Of a stretch of DNA of 64,000 nt, positions 28,694-38,486 are shown one piece after another. The notes beneath the pieces are model-generated. The model was not told the DNA's origin, searched no databases, and worked only from the letters and a program-made list of their open reading frames with translations. Source of the DNA: an uncultured Hyphomicrobiales bacterium (GTDB taxonomy: Bacteria > Pseudomonadota > Alphaproteobacteria > Rhizobiales > Ancalomicrobiaceae); NCBI GenBank assembly GCA_903930435.1, contig CAIYYN010000065.1, positions 275,758-339,757 of the forward strand, in the 5' to 3' direction. The translations under genes were made by a program, and so were the position numbers. Each line of letters begins with the position of its first letter. The stretch's first letter is position 1.

Positions 28694-29311
28694 TCAGCGC
28701 GAATAGAATTCGACGACCAGGTTCGGTTCCATCTGCACCGGATACGGCACATCGTGCAGGCCGGGAATACGGTTGAACTTGGCCGTGAACTTGGCATGAT
28801 CGGCTTCGACGTAATCCGGCACATCGCGTTCGGTTGACTGCGAGGCTTCGATGACGATCGCGAGCTGCTTGGACGCTTCCTTGACCTCAACAACATCGCC
28901 GACGCGCAGACGGTAGCTCGCGATATTGACGCGGCGACCGTTGACCTTGACGTGGCCATGGTTGACGAACTGACGGGCAGCGAAGACGGTCGGAACGAAC
29001 TTGGCGCGGTAGATCACCGCGTCGAGGCGACGCTCCAACAGACCGATCAGGTTCTCCGAGGAGTCGCCCTTCAGACGCTGGGCTTCCTGATAGATCTTCT
29101 TGAACTGCTTTTCCGAGATATTGCCATAGTAGCCCTTGAGCTTCTGCTTGGCCTTCAGCTGTGCGCCGAAGTCGGAAACCTTGCCCTTGCGGCGCTGGCC
29201 GTGCTGGCCCGGACCGTATTCGCGCTTGTTGACGGGCGACTTGGCCCGGCCCCAGAGATTCTGACCGAGACGACGGTCAATTTTAAACTTAGCGTCATGA
29301 CGCTTGGACAT
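28694..29311 (-). CDS. rpsD: 30S ribosomal protein S4
   Basis: S4 is a primary 16S rRNA-binding protein that nucleates 30S assembly and affects decoding accuracy. The 205-residue protein begins [20 protein letters not shown] and has [30 protein letters not shown]. The S4 RNA-binding domain includes [35 protein letters not shown], with C-terminal VEFYSR. All features match alphaproteobacterial S4. As is usual in this class it is separate from the alpha operon. Confidence 0.98.
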   Translation of the reverse strand: MSKRHDAKFKIDRRLGQNLWGRAKSPVNKREYGPGQHGQRRKGKVSDFGAQLKAKQKLKGYYGNISEKQFKKIYQEAQRLKGDSSENLIGLLERRLDAVIYRAKFVPTVFAARQFVNHGHVKVNGRRVNIASYRLRVGDVVEVKEASKQLAIVIEASQSTERDVPDYVEADHAKFTAKFNRIPGLHDVPYPVQMEPNLVVEFYSR

Positions 29312-29475
29312 CGCGTTCTCAATTTGATTTGCCGACCGGCCACGCTTTGCGCAACCAATCCCGGCGGGGTTTCGGAGAAGCGCGCCCTCCTCTGCGATAG
29401 TATGCCCTCAGGCAAACTGCCGCCGACAGAACCATGGGTCGAGCGTTCGATCCGGTTCACGGGTGCGATAAACGG

Positions 29476-29502
29476 CTTCGCGGGCCAGTGCGGCCCGCGA
29501 AG
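29476..29502 (-). terminator. Hairpin downstream of murI, probable terminator
   Basis: Perfect 11-bp stem CTTCGCGGGCC / GGCCCGCGAAG (29476-29486 with 29492-29502), loop AGTGC. It lies 57 bases past the murI stop. On the minus strand the following sequence is CCGTTTATCG, so the T-run is weak. Confidence 0.5.
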
Positions 29503-29558
29503 TTCGGTGTCTCTAGGCCAGAGTCACAGAAATGTCAAATGGACTGCGGCCGATTTCG

Positions 29559-30455
29559 TCAAATCGCCAGTCCGAATGCCGGGAGTCGGGCCAAAAGAGC
29601 CGGCGCAGGTTCTTCGCCCGACGTGAAGACAATGCGTCCCGACCGAGCAGTGGTCAGGCCATCAATGGAGGGTAGCAGCGTCTGCACCCGCCGCGCAATC
29701 GCCGGGGCGGGGTCGACCCACTGCACATCCCAGGGGGCGACACGGCGGATCGCCTCCAGCAGAAGCGGATAATGCGTGCAGCCCAACACGATCGTGTCGG
29801 TCCGCCCGCGCTCTGTCTCCCGGAAACAGGGGGCCAGTTCGTCGGCAAGCCGCTTCTCGTCCAAGTCTCCGTCACGGAGCCACGTCTCGGCCATACCTGC
29901 CAGATGGTTTGAGCCAACCAGGGTCACGTCGATTTCATGGGCAAATTGATCGATCAATTGCCGCGTATAATCGCGCGCCACGGTCCCCGGTGTCGCCAGC
30001 ACAGTGACAAGACCCGTGCGCGTCAATTCCGCCGCTGGCTTGATCGCGGGAACCGTGCCGACGAAGGGCAGCGCATAGCGCTCCCGCAAGGGGGCAAGCA
30101 CAAGGGTTGAGGCTGTGTTGCAAGCGATGACCACGAGATCGGGCGCAAATCGCTCGATCAGGTCACCCATCAGCTCAACAACATGCTCCACCAGTGCTGG
30201 CTCGGACCAGTTGCCATAGGGAAAGCCAGCATCATCAGCGACATAGATGATATCCGCCGCAGGCTGGACACGCACGACCTCGGTCAGAACCGACAGGCCG
30301 CCAAGCCCGGAATCAAACAGCAGGATGCGATTTCGCCGGTTGCCCAAGCAAACTGGCTGCGCAGATGCATCAAAATCGGATGTCGGAGCTTCAACTGAAG
30401 GGCGCTGCATGTCCGTCTGCATAAGCGGGACCCGCGCTCTCGGCAAGTCGCCCAT
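29559..30455 (-). CDS. murI: Glutamate racemase
   Basis: MurI interconverts L- and D-glutamate for peptidoglycan. The 298-residue protein has FDSGLGGLSVL with the catalytic Asp, and the two catalytic cysteines are in IACNTAST and VLGCTHYPLL. About 42 residues precede the first strand (RILLFDSGLGG), which is longer than usual. Starts at ATG 30422 or 30410 are possible instead of 30455. It lies between rpsD and trmJ on the same strand. Confidence 0.93.
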   Translation of the reverse strand: MGDLPRARVPLMQTDMQRPSVEAPTSDFDASAQPVCLGNRRNRILLFDSGLGGLSVLTEVVRVQPAADIIYVADDAGFPYGNWSEPALVEHVVELMGDLIERFAPDLVVIACNTASTLVLAPLRERYALPFVGTVPAIKPAAELTRTGLVTVLATPGTVARDYTRQLIDQFAHEIDVTLVGSNHLAGMAETWLRDGDLDEKRLADELAPCFRETERGRTDTIVLGCTHYPLLLEAIRRVAPWDVQWVDPAPAIARRVQTLLPSIDGLTTARSGRIVFTSGEEPAPALLARLPAFGLAI

Positions 30456-30609
30456 TCAATTCCCGCTCTGCACAATGCGGCAGGGGGTGAGCGGCAGACA
30501 CGACGCAAAACCTTATGTGCCTGCCGCTCGCCAGCATGACTACAGGGGGATGGTTAATCTTCCGTTGATTCGCAAAAGCTTGATGTCAAAATCTTGAAAT
30601 CGATATCGA

Positions 30610-31461
30610 TCAGTCGGTACCATCGCCGCTCTCGCCCGCTTTTCCGCGCTGGGCCGCCTGCGCCTGCAAGCGCGCCAGCCGCCGGTCCATGTGCGGTGAC
30701 GGGCGACGCTCCAGCGCCGCAATTGCCCCTCGCAGTGTGCGGATTTCCTGCTGATTGAGCTGCGCCTTCTGGAAAATCGAGCGCAGGTTCCGGACCATGT
30801 GCGGTCGCTTTTCCGGCGGACGAAAGAAGTCAACCTCGTCGAGCGCCCCTTCAAGATGATCAAACAGATGGAATAACTCATCCTTCGACGCCTGCGGCGA
30901 ACGCTCCTTGGCCGGAAATGGCGTCCAGTCCGCGTCATTCAGCAGACGCTTGCGCCACTCGTAGGCAACAAGGATCACGGCCTGTCCAACATTCAGCGAT
31001 GCATAGGCCGGATCGACCGGAATCGTCAGGATCGAATCGCAGAGCGCGACCTCATCCGACGTAAGCCCCCAGCGTTCGCGGCCAAAGACGACCCCGACCC
31101 GCTGCCCCCCTTCGATGGCATTGAACATGTCATCGGCAGCGCGCGCCGGTGAGACGACCGACTTCGAGAGATCATGCTGGCGCGCGGTCGTGGCATAGGT
31201 CAGGGCCAGATCCGCCGTCGCTTCCCTCAGGTCATCAAAGAGCCGGGCGTTATCGACAATCCCCTCCCCGCGCGAGGCATTCGCCCTCGCCTTCTCGTTC
31301 GGCCAGCCGTCGCGTGGCCGGATAAGGCGCAGTTCGGTCAATCCGAAATTCGCCATCGCGCGCGCTGCGGCCCCGATATTCTCGCCCATCTGGGTCTCGA
31401 CAAGAATGATGACCGGCAAATCGGCGGGCTTAGGCTCGATGGGGGATGACACGTCAGACAT
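30610..31461 (-). CDS. trmJ: tRNA (cytidine/uridine-2'-O-)-methyltransferase TrmJ
   Basis: This SPOUT-class methyltransferase modifies the ribose of nucleotide 32 in tRNA anticodon loops. The 283-residue protein begins with VIILVETQMGENIGAAARAM. It contains the SAM-knot motifs VGVVFGRERWGLTSDE and ILTIPVDPAYASLNVGQAVILVAYEW. A C-terminal extension of about 100 residues, partly helical, follows the SPOUT fold, as in TrmJ. It diverges from icd. Confidence 0.92.
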   Translation of the reverse strand: MSDVSSPIEPKPADLPVIILVETQMGENIGAAARAMANFGLTELRLIRPRDGWPNEKARANASRGEGIVDNARLFDDLREATADLALTYATTARQHDLSKSVVSPARAADDMFNAIEGGQRVGVVFGRERWGLTSDEVALCDSILTIPVDPAYASLNVGQAVILVAYEWRKRLLNDADWTPFPAKERSPQASKDELFHLFDHLEGALDEVDFFRPPEKRPHMVRNLRSIFQKAQLNQQEIRTLRGAIAALERRPSPHMDRRLARLQAQAAQRGKAGESGDGTD

Positions 31462-31674
31462 TCTCCAGACAACACATGGAACGAGGGTTCAGCAGGATGG
31501 ATGCGACCGCGACCGCGTTGCGTCAAGCTGCAGTGCAGCAAACATGCGAAATTCCCGCGACTTTGACCATTGATGAACTTGGCGCTGCCAATGACGGCAT
31601 GCTAATGAGCATCATCCACGCCCACCCCATGACTGCGTCCGCAGCGGACACCAGCCAAACCGAGGACTGAATAC

Positions 31675-32886
31675 ATGGCGAAGATCAAGGTTGCCAATCC
31701 TGTCGTCGATCTCGACGGCGACGAAATGACCCGCATCATTTGGCAATATATCAAGGACAAGCTGATCTTCCCCTACCTCGACATCGACATCGAATATTAC
31801 GACCTCAGCGTCGAAAATCGCGACGCCACCAATGATCAGGTCACGGTTGACGCCGCTCACGCCATCAAGAAGCATGGCGTCGGGATCAAGTGCGCGACGA
31901 TCACGCCCGATGAGGCCCGCGTCAAGGAATTCAACCTGAAGGAAATGTGGAAGTCGCCAAACGGCACGATCCGCAACATCCTCGGCGGCGTCATTTTCCG
32001 CGAGCCGATCATCGCCAAGAATGTGCCGCGTCTGGTTCCCGGCTGGACCCAGCCGATCGTCGTCGGCCGTCATGCCTATGGCGACCAGTACCGCGCGACC
32101 GATTTCCGCTTCCCCGGCAAGGGCACGCTGACGATCAAGTTCGTCGGCGAAGATGGCACCGTTATCGAAAAGGAAGTCTTCAAGTCGCCCGGTTCCGGCG
32201 TCGCCATGGCCATGTATAACCTCGACGACAGCATTCGCGATTTCGCCCGTGCCTCGCTGAACTACGGCCTCATCCGCAATTACCCGGTCTATCTATCCAC
32301 CAAGAACACGATCCTGAAGGCCTATGACGGTCGCTTCAAGGATATCTTCGAAGAGGTCTATCAGGCTGAATTCAAGGAAGAATATGCCAAGCGTGGCCTC
32401 ACCTACGAGCATCGCCTGATCGACGACATGGTGGCCTCGGCCCTCAAGTGGTCCGGCGGCTACATCTGGGCCTGCAAGAACTACGACGGCGACGTCCAGT
32501 CGGATACGGTCGCGCAGGGCTTCGGTTCGCTCGGCCTGATGACATCCGTGCTGCTGACGCCCGATGGCAAGACCGTCGAAGCCGAAGCCGCCCATGGCAC
32601 TGTGACCCGCCATTACCGCGAGCACCAGAAGGGCAAGGAGACCTCGACCAATTCCATCGCATCGATCTTTGCCTGGACCCGTGGCCTTGCCCATCGCGCC
32701 AAGCTCGATGACAACGCTGAACTGGCCGCCTTCGCCAATACGCTCGAGAAGGTCTGCGTCGATACCGTCGAGGCCGGTTACATGACCAAGGACCTCGCGC
32801 TCCTCGTCGGTGCCGACCAGAAGTGGCTCTCGACCACCGGCTTCCTCGACAAGGTCGCCGAAAATCTGACCGCTGCGATGGCGTAA
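31675..32886 (+). CDS. icd: NADP-dependent isocitrate dehydrogenase
   Basis: Icd oxidises isocitrate to 2-oxoglutarate and CO2 in the citric acid cycle. The 403-residue protein is the homodimeric type related to eukaryotic cytosolic IDH, as expected in alphaproteobacteria. Marker segments are [39 protein letters not shown], the dehydrogenase signature region [18 protein letters not shown], and [26 protein letters not shown] precedes the ATG. It ends at a bidirectional terminator shared with alaS. Confidence 0.97.
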   Translation: MAKIKVANPVVDLDGDEMTRIIWQYIKDKLIFPYLDIDIEYYDLSVENRDATNDQVTVDAAHAIKKHGVGIKCATITPDEARVKEFNLKEMWKSPNGTIRNILGGVIFREPIIAKNVPRLVPGWTQPIVVGRHAYGDQYRATDFRFPGKGTLTIKFVGEDGTVIEKEVFKSPGSGVAMAMYNLDDSIRDFARASLNYGLIRNYPVYLSTKNTILKAYDGRFKDIFEEVYQAEFKEEYAKRGLTYEHRLIDDMVASALKWSGGYIWACKNYDGDVQSDTVAQGFGSLGLMTSVLLTPDGKTVEAEAAHGTVTRHYREHQKGKETSTNSIASIFAWTRGLAHRAKLDDNAELAAFANTLEKVCVDTVEAGYMTKDLALLVGADQKWLSTTGFLDKVAENLTAAMA

Positions 32887-33015
32887 GCACATCGATTTTT
32901 CATCGATAGCCCTAAAAAGCCGAAGCGGAATTTTGATAAAATGAGTCAAGATTCTGCTTCAAGCACCTGAGTACGCAAGGCAACCATCTGCACGCTCGAA
33001 TTGGTGACTGCTGCA

Positions 33016-33052
33016 AACAAAAACCCCGCACGGACATCCGTCGGGGTTTTTT
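33016..33052. terminator. Bidirectional terminator between icd and alaS
   Basis: The stem AAAACCCCG / CGGGGTTTT (33020-33028 with 33042-33050) encloses an inner CGGA..TCCG pair. The plus strand continues with further T residues, and the minus strand reads into TTTTTGTTTG. It sits between convergent genes and can serve both. Confidence 0.92.
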
Positions 33053-33077
33053 AGTGCGTATTGCCAGGCTTGAAAAG

Positions 33078-35747
33078 TCAGGCCGCAAACAGTTCGGCGA
33101 TCCGGGCGCGGACGGCATCGAGGGCTGCATCGGCCTTGTCACCGTCGGGGCCACCGGCCTGGGCCATGTCGGGACGGCCACCGCCGCCCTTGCCGCCCAT
33201 GGCTTCCGATCCGACCTTGACGAGATCGACGGCGTTGAGGCGATCCGTCAAATCACTCGTCACGCCTGCAACGATACCGGCCTTGCCGTCGTCCGCCACA
33301 CCAACAAAGACCACGACGCCGGAGCCGAGTTGCTTCTTGGCCTCGTCGACCAGCCCCTTCAGATCCTTCGGCGCAATGCCGGAGACCACGCGCCCCATGA
33401 CGGCGACACCGCCGACATCGACCGATGCCGACTCTGTGGCGCCACCGCCCCCCATCGCCAGTTTCTTCTTCGCGTCCGTCAGCTCACGTTCCAGCCGACG
33501 ACGATCCTCGACGAGCGCTTCGACGCGCGCCAGCACATCGGATGTCTGCGTCCGCAGCAGGCTCGCAAGCTCGCGAACGCGACGATCCTGCTCATTCAGG
33601 TGGCGCCGCGCCTCAAGCCCGGTCAAGGCCTCGATGCGGCGCACACCCGCCGCAACGCCGCTATCGGCCAGCACAGTCACAAGACCGATTTCGCCCGTGC
33701 GTGCCACATGCGTGCCGCCGCACAATTCGATCGAAAAGGTCTGTCCGGCGCGCTCGCCTTCCGGCCATTGCCCCATCGACACGACGCGGACTTCGTCGCC
33801 GTATTTCTCACCAAACAGCGCCCGCGCCCCTGACGTGACTGCGTCATCAACGGCCATGAGCCGTGTGACGACCGGACCATCGGACAATACCACCTTGTTG
33901 GCGATCTCTTCGACCCGCGCCAGTTCTTCCGACGAAATCGGCTTGGGATGCGAGAAATCGAAGCGCAGACGTTCCTCGGACACCATCGAGCCCTTTTGCG
34001 CGACGTGATCGCCAAGCACCGAGCGAAGCGCTTCGTGCAGCAGATGGGTGGCCGAATGATTGGCCCGGATCGCACCACGACGGGAGGCATAAACGCTGAG
34101 CCGTGCCGCATTGCCAACCGACAAGTCGCCTGACAGCAATGTGCCGGAATGGACGAACAGACCACCGGCGTATTTCTGGGTGTCATCGACACGGAACATG
34201 CCGCCGTCAAACGCAATTGCGCCACTGTCACCCACCTGACCGCCGGATTCGCCATAGAACGGGGTCTGGTTGACGACAACGGAGCCTGCCATTCCCGCCT
34301 TCAGCGTCTGGACCTCGGCGCCGTCGGCCACCAGCGCGAGCACGACACCTTCTGCTGCCAGCGTATCGTAACCGAGGAATTCGGTCGCGCCGACGCGCTC
34401 CTTGACGCCGTACCAGATCGCATCCGACGAGGCCTCGCCGGACCCCGCCCAATGGGCGCGCGCTTCGGCCTTCTGACGCTCCATGGCTTCCTGGAACGCG
34501 GCCGTATCGACACTGATCGCGCGCGGGCGCAGCGCATCCTGCGTCAGATCGAGCGGGAAGCCGTAGGTGTCATAGAGCTTGAAGGCCGTTGCGCCATCAA
34601 GCACATCCCCGGACGACATGGTGCCGGTTGCCTCGTCGAGCAGCGACAGGCCGCGCTCAAGCGTACGGCGGAAGCGGTTTTCTTCCAGACGGATCGTCTC
34701 TTCGATCAGGCCTTCGGCCCTGAGCAGTTCGGGATAGGCGCGGCCCATCTCGCCGCTCAGCACCGGTACGAGCTTGTAGAGAACCGGATCGCGCGCGCCG
34801 AGCAGATGGGCATGGCGCATGGCGCGGCGCATGATGCGGCGGAGCACATAGCCGCGACCTTCGTTCGACGGCAGCACGCCGTCCGCAATCAGGAAGCTCA
34901 TGGCGCGCAGGTGATCCGCGATCACACGATGGCTCGCGCGCTGTTCGCCCTTCGCCTCTACGCCAATCAGATCAACCGAAGCAGCAATCAGGGTCTTGAA
35001 CAGATCGATATCGTAATTGTCATGCACGCCCTGGAGCACGGCAGCGATACGCTCAAGACCCATGCCGGTATCGATCGACGGGCGCGGCAACCGTGAACGA
35101 CTACCGTCAGCCACCTGCTCATATTGCATGAACACGAGGTTCCAGATCTCGATGAACCGGTCACCATCCTCGTCAGGCGAGCCCGGCGGGCCACCCGGAA
35201 TATGGTCGCCGTGATCGTAGAAGATCTCGGAACAGGGACCGCATGGCCCGGTATCGCCCATCTGCCAGAAATTGTCCGACGTCGCGATCTTGATGATCCG
35301 CTCTTCCGGCATGCCGGCGATCTTGCGCCACAGACCAAAGGCCTCATCATCATCGGCGTAGACCGTCACCGTGAGACGATCTTTCGGCAGCCCGAATTCC
35401 CGGGTGATCAGCCCCCAGGCGAGTTCGATGGCGCGCTCCTTGAAATAGTCGCCGAACGAGAAATTGCCCAGCATTTCAAAGAACGTGTGATGGCGGGCAG
35501 TATAGCCAACGTTATCAAGATCATTGTGCTTGCCACCGGCGCGCACGCATTTCTGCGCCGTCGTCGCCCTCGAATAGGGCCTTGTTTCCACGCCGGTGAA
35601 CAAGTTCTTGAACTGAACCATGCCCGAATTGGCAAACATCAGACTTGGGTCATTCCGCGGAACCAGCGGGCTTGAGGGAACAACTTCATGCCCCTCGCGC
35701 GCGAAATACCCCAAGAACTCGGACCTGATATCGCTGACGCCGCTCAT
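33078..35747 (-). CDS. alaS: Alanyl-tRNA synthetase
   Basis: AlaRS charges tRNA-Ala and edits Ser/Gly mischarging. The 889-residue protein begins with [22 protein letters not shown] and the class II catalytic core. The editing domain carries [13 protein letters not shown] and the CGGTHV zinc-ligand region. The C-terminal oligomerisation part (DHHA1-like) ends [17 protein letters not shown]. recA lies directly upstream on the same strand (95 bases), a linkage I recall as conserved in Rhizobiales. Confidence 0.98.
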   Translation of the reverse strand: MSGVSDIRSEFLGYFAREGHEVVPSSPLVPRNDPSLMFANSGMVQFKNLFTGVETRPYSRATTAQKCVRAGGKHNDLDNVGYTARHHTFFEMLGNFSFGDYFKERAIELAWGLITREFGLPKDRLTVTVYADDDEAFGLWRKIAGMPEERIIKIATSDNFWQMGDTGPCGPCSEIFYDHGDHIPGGPPGSPDEDGDRFIEIWNLVFMQYEQVADGSRSRLPRPSIDTGMGLERIAAVLQGVHDNYDIDLFKTLIAASVDLIGVEAKGEQRASHRVIADHLRAMSFLIADGVLPSNEGRGYVLRRIMRRAMRHAHLLGARDPVLYKLVPVLSGEMGRAYPELLRAEGLIEETIRLEENRFRRTLERGLSLLDEATGTMSSGDVLDGATAFKLYDTYGFPLDLTQDALRPRAISVDTAAFQEAMERQKAEARAHWAGSGEASSDAIWYGVKERVGATEFLGYDTLAAEGVVLALVADGAEVQTLKAGMAGSVVVNQTPFYGESGGQVGDSGAIAFDGGMFRVDDTQKYAGGLFVHSGTLLSGDLSVGNAARLSVYASRRGAIRANHSATHLLHEALRSVLGDHVAQKGSMVSEERLRFDFSHPKPISSEELARVEEIANKVVLSDGPVVTRLMAVDDAVTSGARALFGEKYGDEVRVVSMGQWPEGERAGQTFSIELCGGTHVARTGEIGLVTVLADSGVAAGVRRIEALTGLEARRHLNEQDRRVRELASLLRTQTSDVLARVEALVEDRRRLERELTDAKKKLAMGGGGATESASVDVGGVAVMGRVVSGIAPKDLKGLVDEAKKQLGSGVVVFVGVADDGKAGIVAGVTSDLTDRLNAVDLVKVGSEAMGGKGGGGRPDMAQAGGPDGDKADAALDAVRARIAELFAA

Positions 35748-35842
35748 GGAAACCCTTTGATCAAACAGACTGACTCTGGGCTTTTAGCGGGCGATGCTCG
35801 TCCTGTCCAGAAAGAGCAGCATTTTAGCCGCCCAAACCTGGG

Positions 35843-36922
35843 TCAATCGGTTACCGGTCCGTCTTCGTCCTCAGCCGTTCCGGTTGGCAGGATCTTGTCG
35901 GCGATCAACCCGGCGTTCTGCCGGATCCCTGCCTCGATCTTCTTGGCAACCTCCGGGTGATCCCTGAGGAACTGCTTGGCGTTTTCCCGCCCCTGACCGA
36001 CACGCTGGCTTTCGAACGAAAACCACGAGCCGGATTTTTCGACGATGCCAGCCTTCACGCCGATGTCGATCAATTCGCCCAGTTTGGAAATGCCTTCGCC
36101 ATACATGATATCGAATTCAACTTCCTTGAACGGCGGTGCCATCTTGTTCTTGACGACCTTGACCCGCGTCTGGTTGCCGGTCATCTCGTCCTTGTCCTTG
36201 ATCGCGCCGATGCGGCGGATATCGAGACGCACGGACGCATAGAACTTCAGCGCATTACCGCCGGTCGTGGTCTCGGGATTGCCGAACATCACACCAATCT
36301 TCTGGCGGATCTGGTTGATGAAGATCACCAGCGTCTTCGACTTCGAGATCGAACCGGTCAACTTGCGCAGGGCCTGGCTCATCAGGCGCGCCTGAAGACC
36401 GGGGAGCGAATCGCCCATCTCGCCTTCCAGTTCAGCCTTCGGTGTCAGGGCCGCGACCGAGTCGATGATCAACACATCGAGCGATCCGGAGCGAACCAGC
36501 GTATCGCAGATTTCGAGCGCCTGTTCGCCGGTATCGGGCTGCGAAATCAGGAGATCATCCAGATTGACGCCGAGCTTGCGAGCGTAGATCGGATCAAGGG
36601 CATGTTCGGCATCGATGAAGCCGCAAACACCGCCCTTTTTCTGCGCCTCAGCCACGCAATGCAATGCGAGCGTCGTCTTGCCCGAGGATTCCGGGCCGTA
36701 AATTTCAACCACGCGGCCACGCGGCAAGCCGCCGATCCCGAGCGCGACGTCGAGACCAATCGAGCCGGTCGGCACCGTGTCGATCTCCACCACCTTGCCC
36801 TGGCCGAGCCGCATGATGGAGCCCTTGCCGAAGTTGCGCTCGATCTGCGCCAGCGCCGCGTCGAGTGCCTTTGTCTTGTCCATATCGTTCCCCTCGACGA
36901 GGCGGAGAGTTGCTTGAGCCAT
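35843..36922 (-). CDS. recA: Recombinase RecA
   Basis: RecA forms filaments on single-stranded DNA, drives strand exchange and triggers LexA self-cleavage. The 359-residue protein has Walker [10 protein letters not shown] at 76-84, the DNA-binding loop region [21 protein letters not shown], and [21 protein letters not shown] (loop L2). The ATG at 36922 has AGGAG seven bases upstream on the minus strand. A LexA-type half-site pair lies about 52 bases upstream of the start. Confidence 0.98.
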   Translation of the reverse strand: MAQATLRLVEGNDMDKTKALDAALAQIERNFGKGSIMRLGQGKVVEIDTVPTGSIGLDVALGIGGLPRGRVVEIYGPESSGKTTLALHCVAEAQKKGGVCGFIDAEHALDPIYARKLGVNLDDLLISQPDTGEQALEICDTLVRSGSLDVLIIDSVAALTPKAELEGEMGDSLPGLQARLMSQALRKLTGSISKSKTLVIFINQIRQKIGVMFGNPETTTGGNALKFYASVRLDIRRIGAIKDKDEMTGNQTRVKVVKNKMAPPFKEVEFDIMYGEGISKLGELIDIGVKAGIVEKSGSWFSFESQRVGQGRENAKQFLRDHPEVAKKIEAGIRQNAGLIADKILPTGTAEDEDGPVTD

Positions 36923-36973
36923 CGTCTGCTCCTCTTATTTCATGCCGAAAGCGGCGCTACAATGGCTTCTAAT

Positions 36974-36988
36974 GTACTTATTTTGTTC
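36974..36988 (-). promoter_or_regulatory. Probable LexA (SOS) box of recA
   Basis: On the minus strand the sequence is GAAC-N7-GTAC (GAACAAAATAAGTAC), one mismatch from the alphaproteobacterial direct repeat GAAC-N7-GAAC, equivalent to GTTC-N7-GTTC on the other strand. It is 52-66 bases upstream of the recA ATG in a locally A+T-rich promoter region, the expected place for SOS control. Confidence 0.65.
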
Positions 36989-37133
36989 TTTTTTACAAGA
37001 GCTTTTTATCTATCTGATTAGAATAGTCATTTTCATGTTTGTTTCTCGAATGTTCCAGCCACCCGATACAGGCACTGGACCGTAAAAAAACGCACTTGCG
37101 TCGAAGCATCTGGAGAATCGCTTGCGTCGGCTC

Positions 37134-38435
37134 TCAATCACCATCCCTTGAGCCGGTCCACTTGCAGGGAAGCGCTGTCAGACCATGAAAATGAAAGGTG
37201 TCACCGAAGACGGGTTGCGTGCTCAGCCTCAAGTGGGGCAACCGCCGAAACAGTGCGGGGAGTGCCAATCGCAATTCAAGTCGCGCCAGAGGTGCGCCCA
37301 CACAAAAGTGGATTCCGGCGCCGAAACTCATGGGTTGAGGCGGCGCGGGACGCGTGAGAAAGCGATCGGGATCAAATTCCTCCGGTCTTGCGTAAATTGC
37401 GGGATCGCGATTCGCGGCACCCAGCAGCAGCCCCACCTTGTCACCGATCCGGAATGACTGACCCTCGATGTCGCAGGGCTCAAGGGCATAGCGGGTGAAG
37501 AGATGCAGTGGCGGATCAAGACGAAGCGTTTCTTCGGCGATTGCCGCGGCGCCCTCTTCGGTCGCCATCACATCGAGCAGACGCAGCCAGTGAGCTGGCT
37601 CACTTTGCCGCTGCTCCAACAGGATTTTCAGGCCATTGCCGATTGCGTGGACAGTCGCCTCATGGCCGGCATTCATCAGAAGGATAATTGTCGTCACCAA
37701 CTCGTCGTCGTTCAGCCGGTCACCGGAATCACGCGCAGCGATCAGCGAGGAGATCAGATCGTCTGCCGGGCGGCGGCGACGTTCGGCGATGAACTGACGG
37801 ACATAATCGGAGAAGTCACGGGTCGCGGCGACGGCGCTGTCCTCGACCGCCCGGCTCCGGTTGAACTGATACATGGCCACCATCCGGTGTGACCAATCGA
37901 GCAACAGCGGGGCGTCATCGGGCGGTAGTCCGAGGAGTTCCGCGATCACGATGACGGGGATCGGCGTCGCGTATTGGGCGAGCAGATCCGCTTCGCCCGC
38001 CTCGATAAAACCGTCGATCAGGTCCTCGCAAAGACGCTCGATCCGTGGCTGCAGCTGATCAATGGCCCGCGACACGAACGCCCGGTTCACAAGGCCGCGC
38101 AGCCGTGTGTGGACCGGCGGCTCGCGCTCCAGCATCGAGCCTTTCTCGAATGCATAGAACGGCTTGACGTGATCGGCAGGCTCGGGCCAACCAAGCTCTG
38201 CGGGATTGATGACGTGCGAGATGTCGCGACCAAACCGCCGATCGCGCAGGAGCGCGGACACGAGATCGTAATGCGCCGTCGCGGCGAAGCCATAGTTGGT
38301 CCAGTGAACCAGGCGACCGGCCTGCCGCATCTGATCATAGGCGGCATAGGGCGACTGGAAGAACGCCGGATCTGACGGATCAAACGTCACGCGTGCTATC
38401 GAAACCGGCGTCTCAGACATTGTATCGTCTTCCAT
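37134..38435 (-). CDS. Cytochrome P450
   Basis: This heme-thiolate monooxygenase has 433 residues and no N-terminal membrane anchor, so it is a soluble bacterial P450. Conserved features are the I-helix oxygen-binding AGHEAT (LMNAGHEATVHAIGNGL), the ExxR motif in EETLRLDPPL, and the heme-ligand loop FGAGIHFCVGAPLAR with Cys378. The substrate is unknown. No ferredoxin or reductase gene is adjacent, so electrons must come from partners encoded elsewhere. It sits between cckA and recA; a start at 38420 (MSETPVS) is an alternative. Confidence 0.93.
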   Translation of the reverse strand: MEDDTMSETPVSIARVTFDPSDPAFFQSPYAAYDQMRQAGRLVHWTNYGFAATAHYDLVSALLRDRRFGRDISHVINPAELGWPEPADHVKPFYAFEKGSMLEREPPVHTRLRGLVNRAFVSRAIDQLQPRIERLCEDLIDGFIEAGEADLLAQYATPIPVIVIAELLGLPPDDAPLLLDWSHRMVAMYQFNRSRAVEDSAVAATRDFSDYVRQFIAERRRRPADDLISSLIAARDSGDRLNDDELVTTIILLMNAGHEATVHAIGNGLKILLEQRQSEPAHWLRLLDVMATEEGAAAIAEETLRLDPPLHLFTRYALEPCDIEGQSFRIGDKVGLLLGAANRDPAIYARPEEFDPDRFLTRPAPPQPMSFGAGIHFCVGAPLARLELRLALPALFRRLPHLRLSTQPVFGDTFHFHGLTALPCKWTGSRDGD

Positions 38436-38486
38436 CGGTCAGATCGAAGCGGCGAAGGTGTTGCGGACCCTCGGCGAGCCCGCCGG

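Noticed and set aside
31446..31670. Small plus-strand frame of up to 74 codons just upstream of icd
   Set aside because: It overlaps the trmJ start, has poor ribosome sites at each ATG and no known family; the DNA more likely holds the icd promoter. It is kept in mind as a possible leader peptide.
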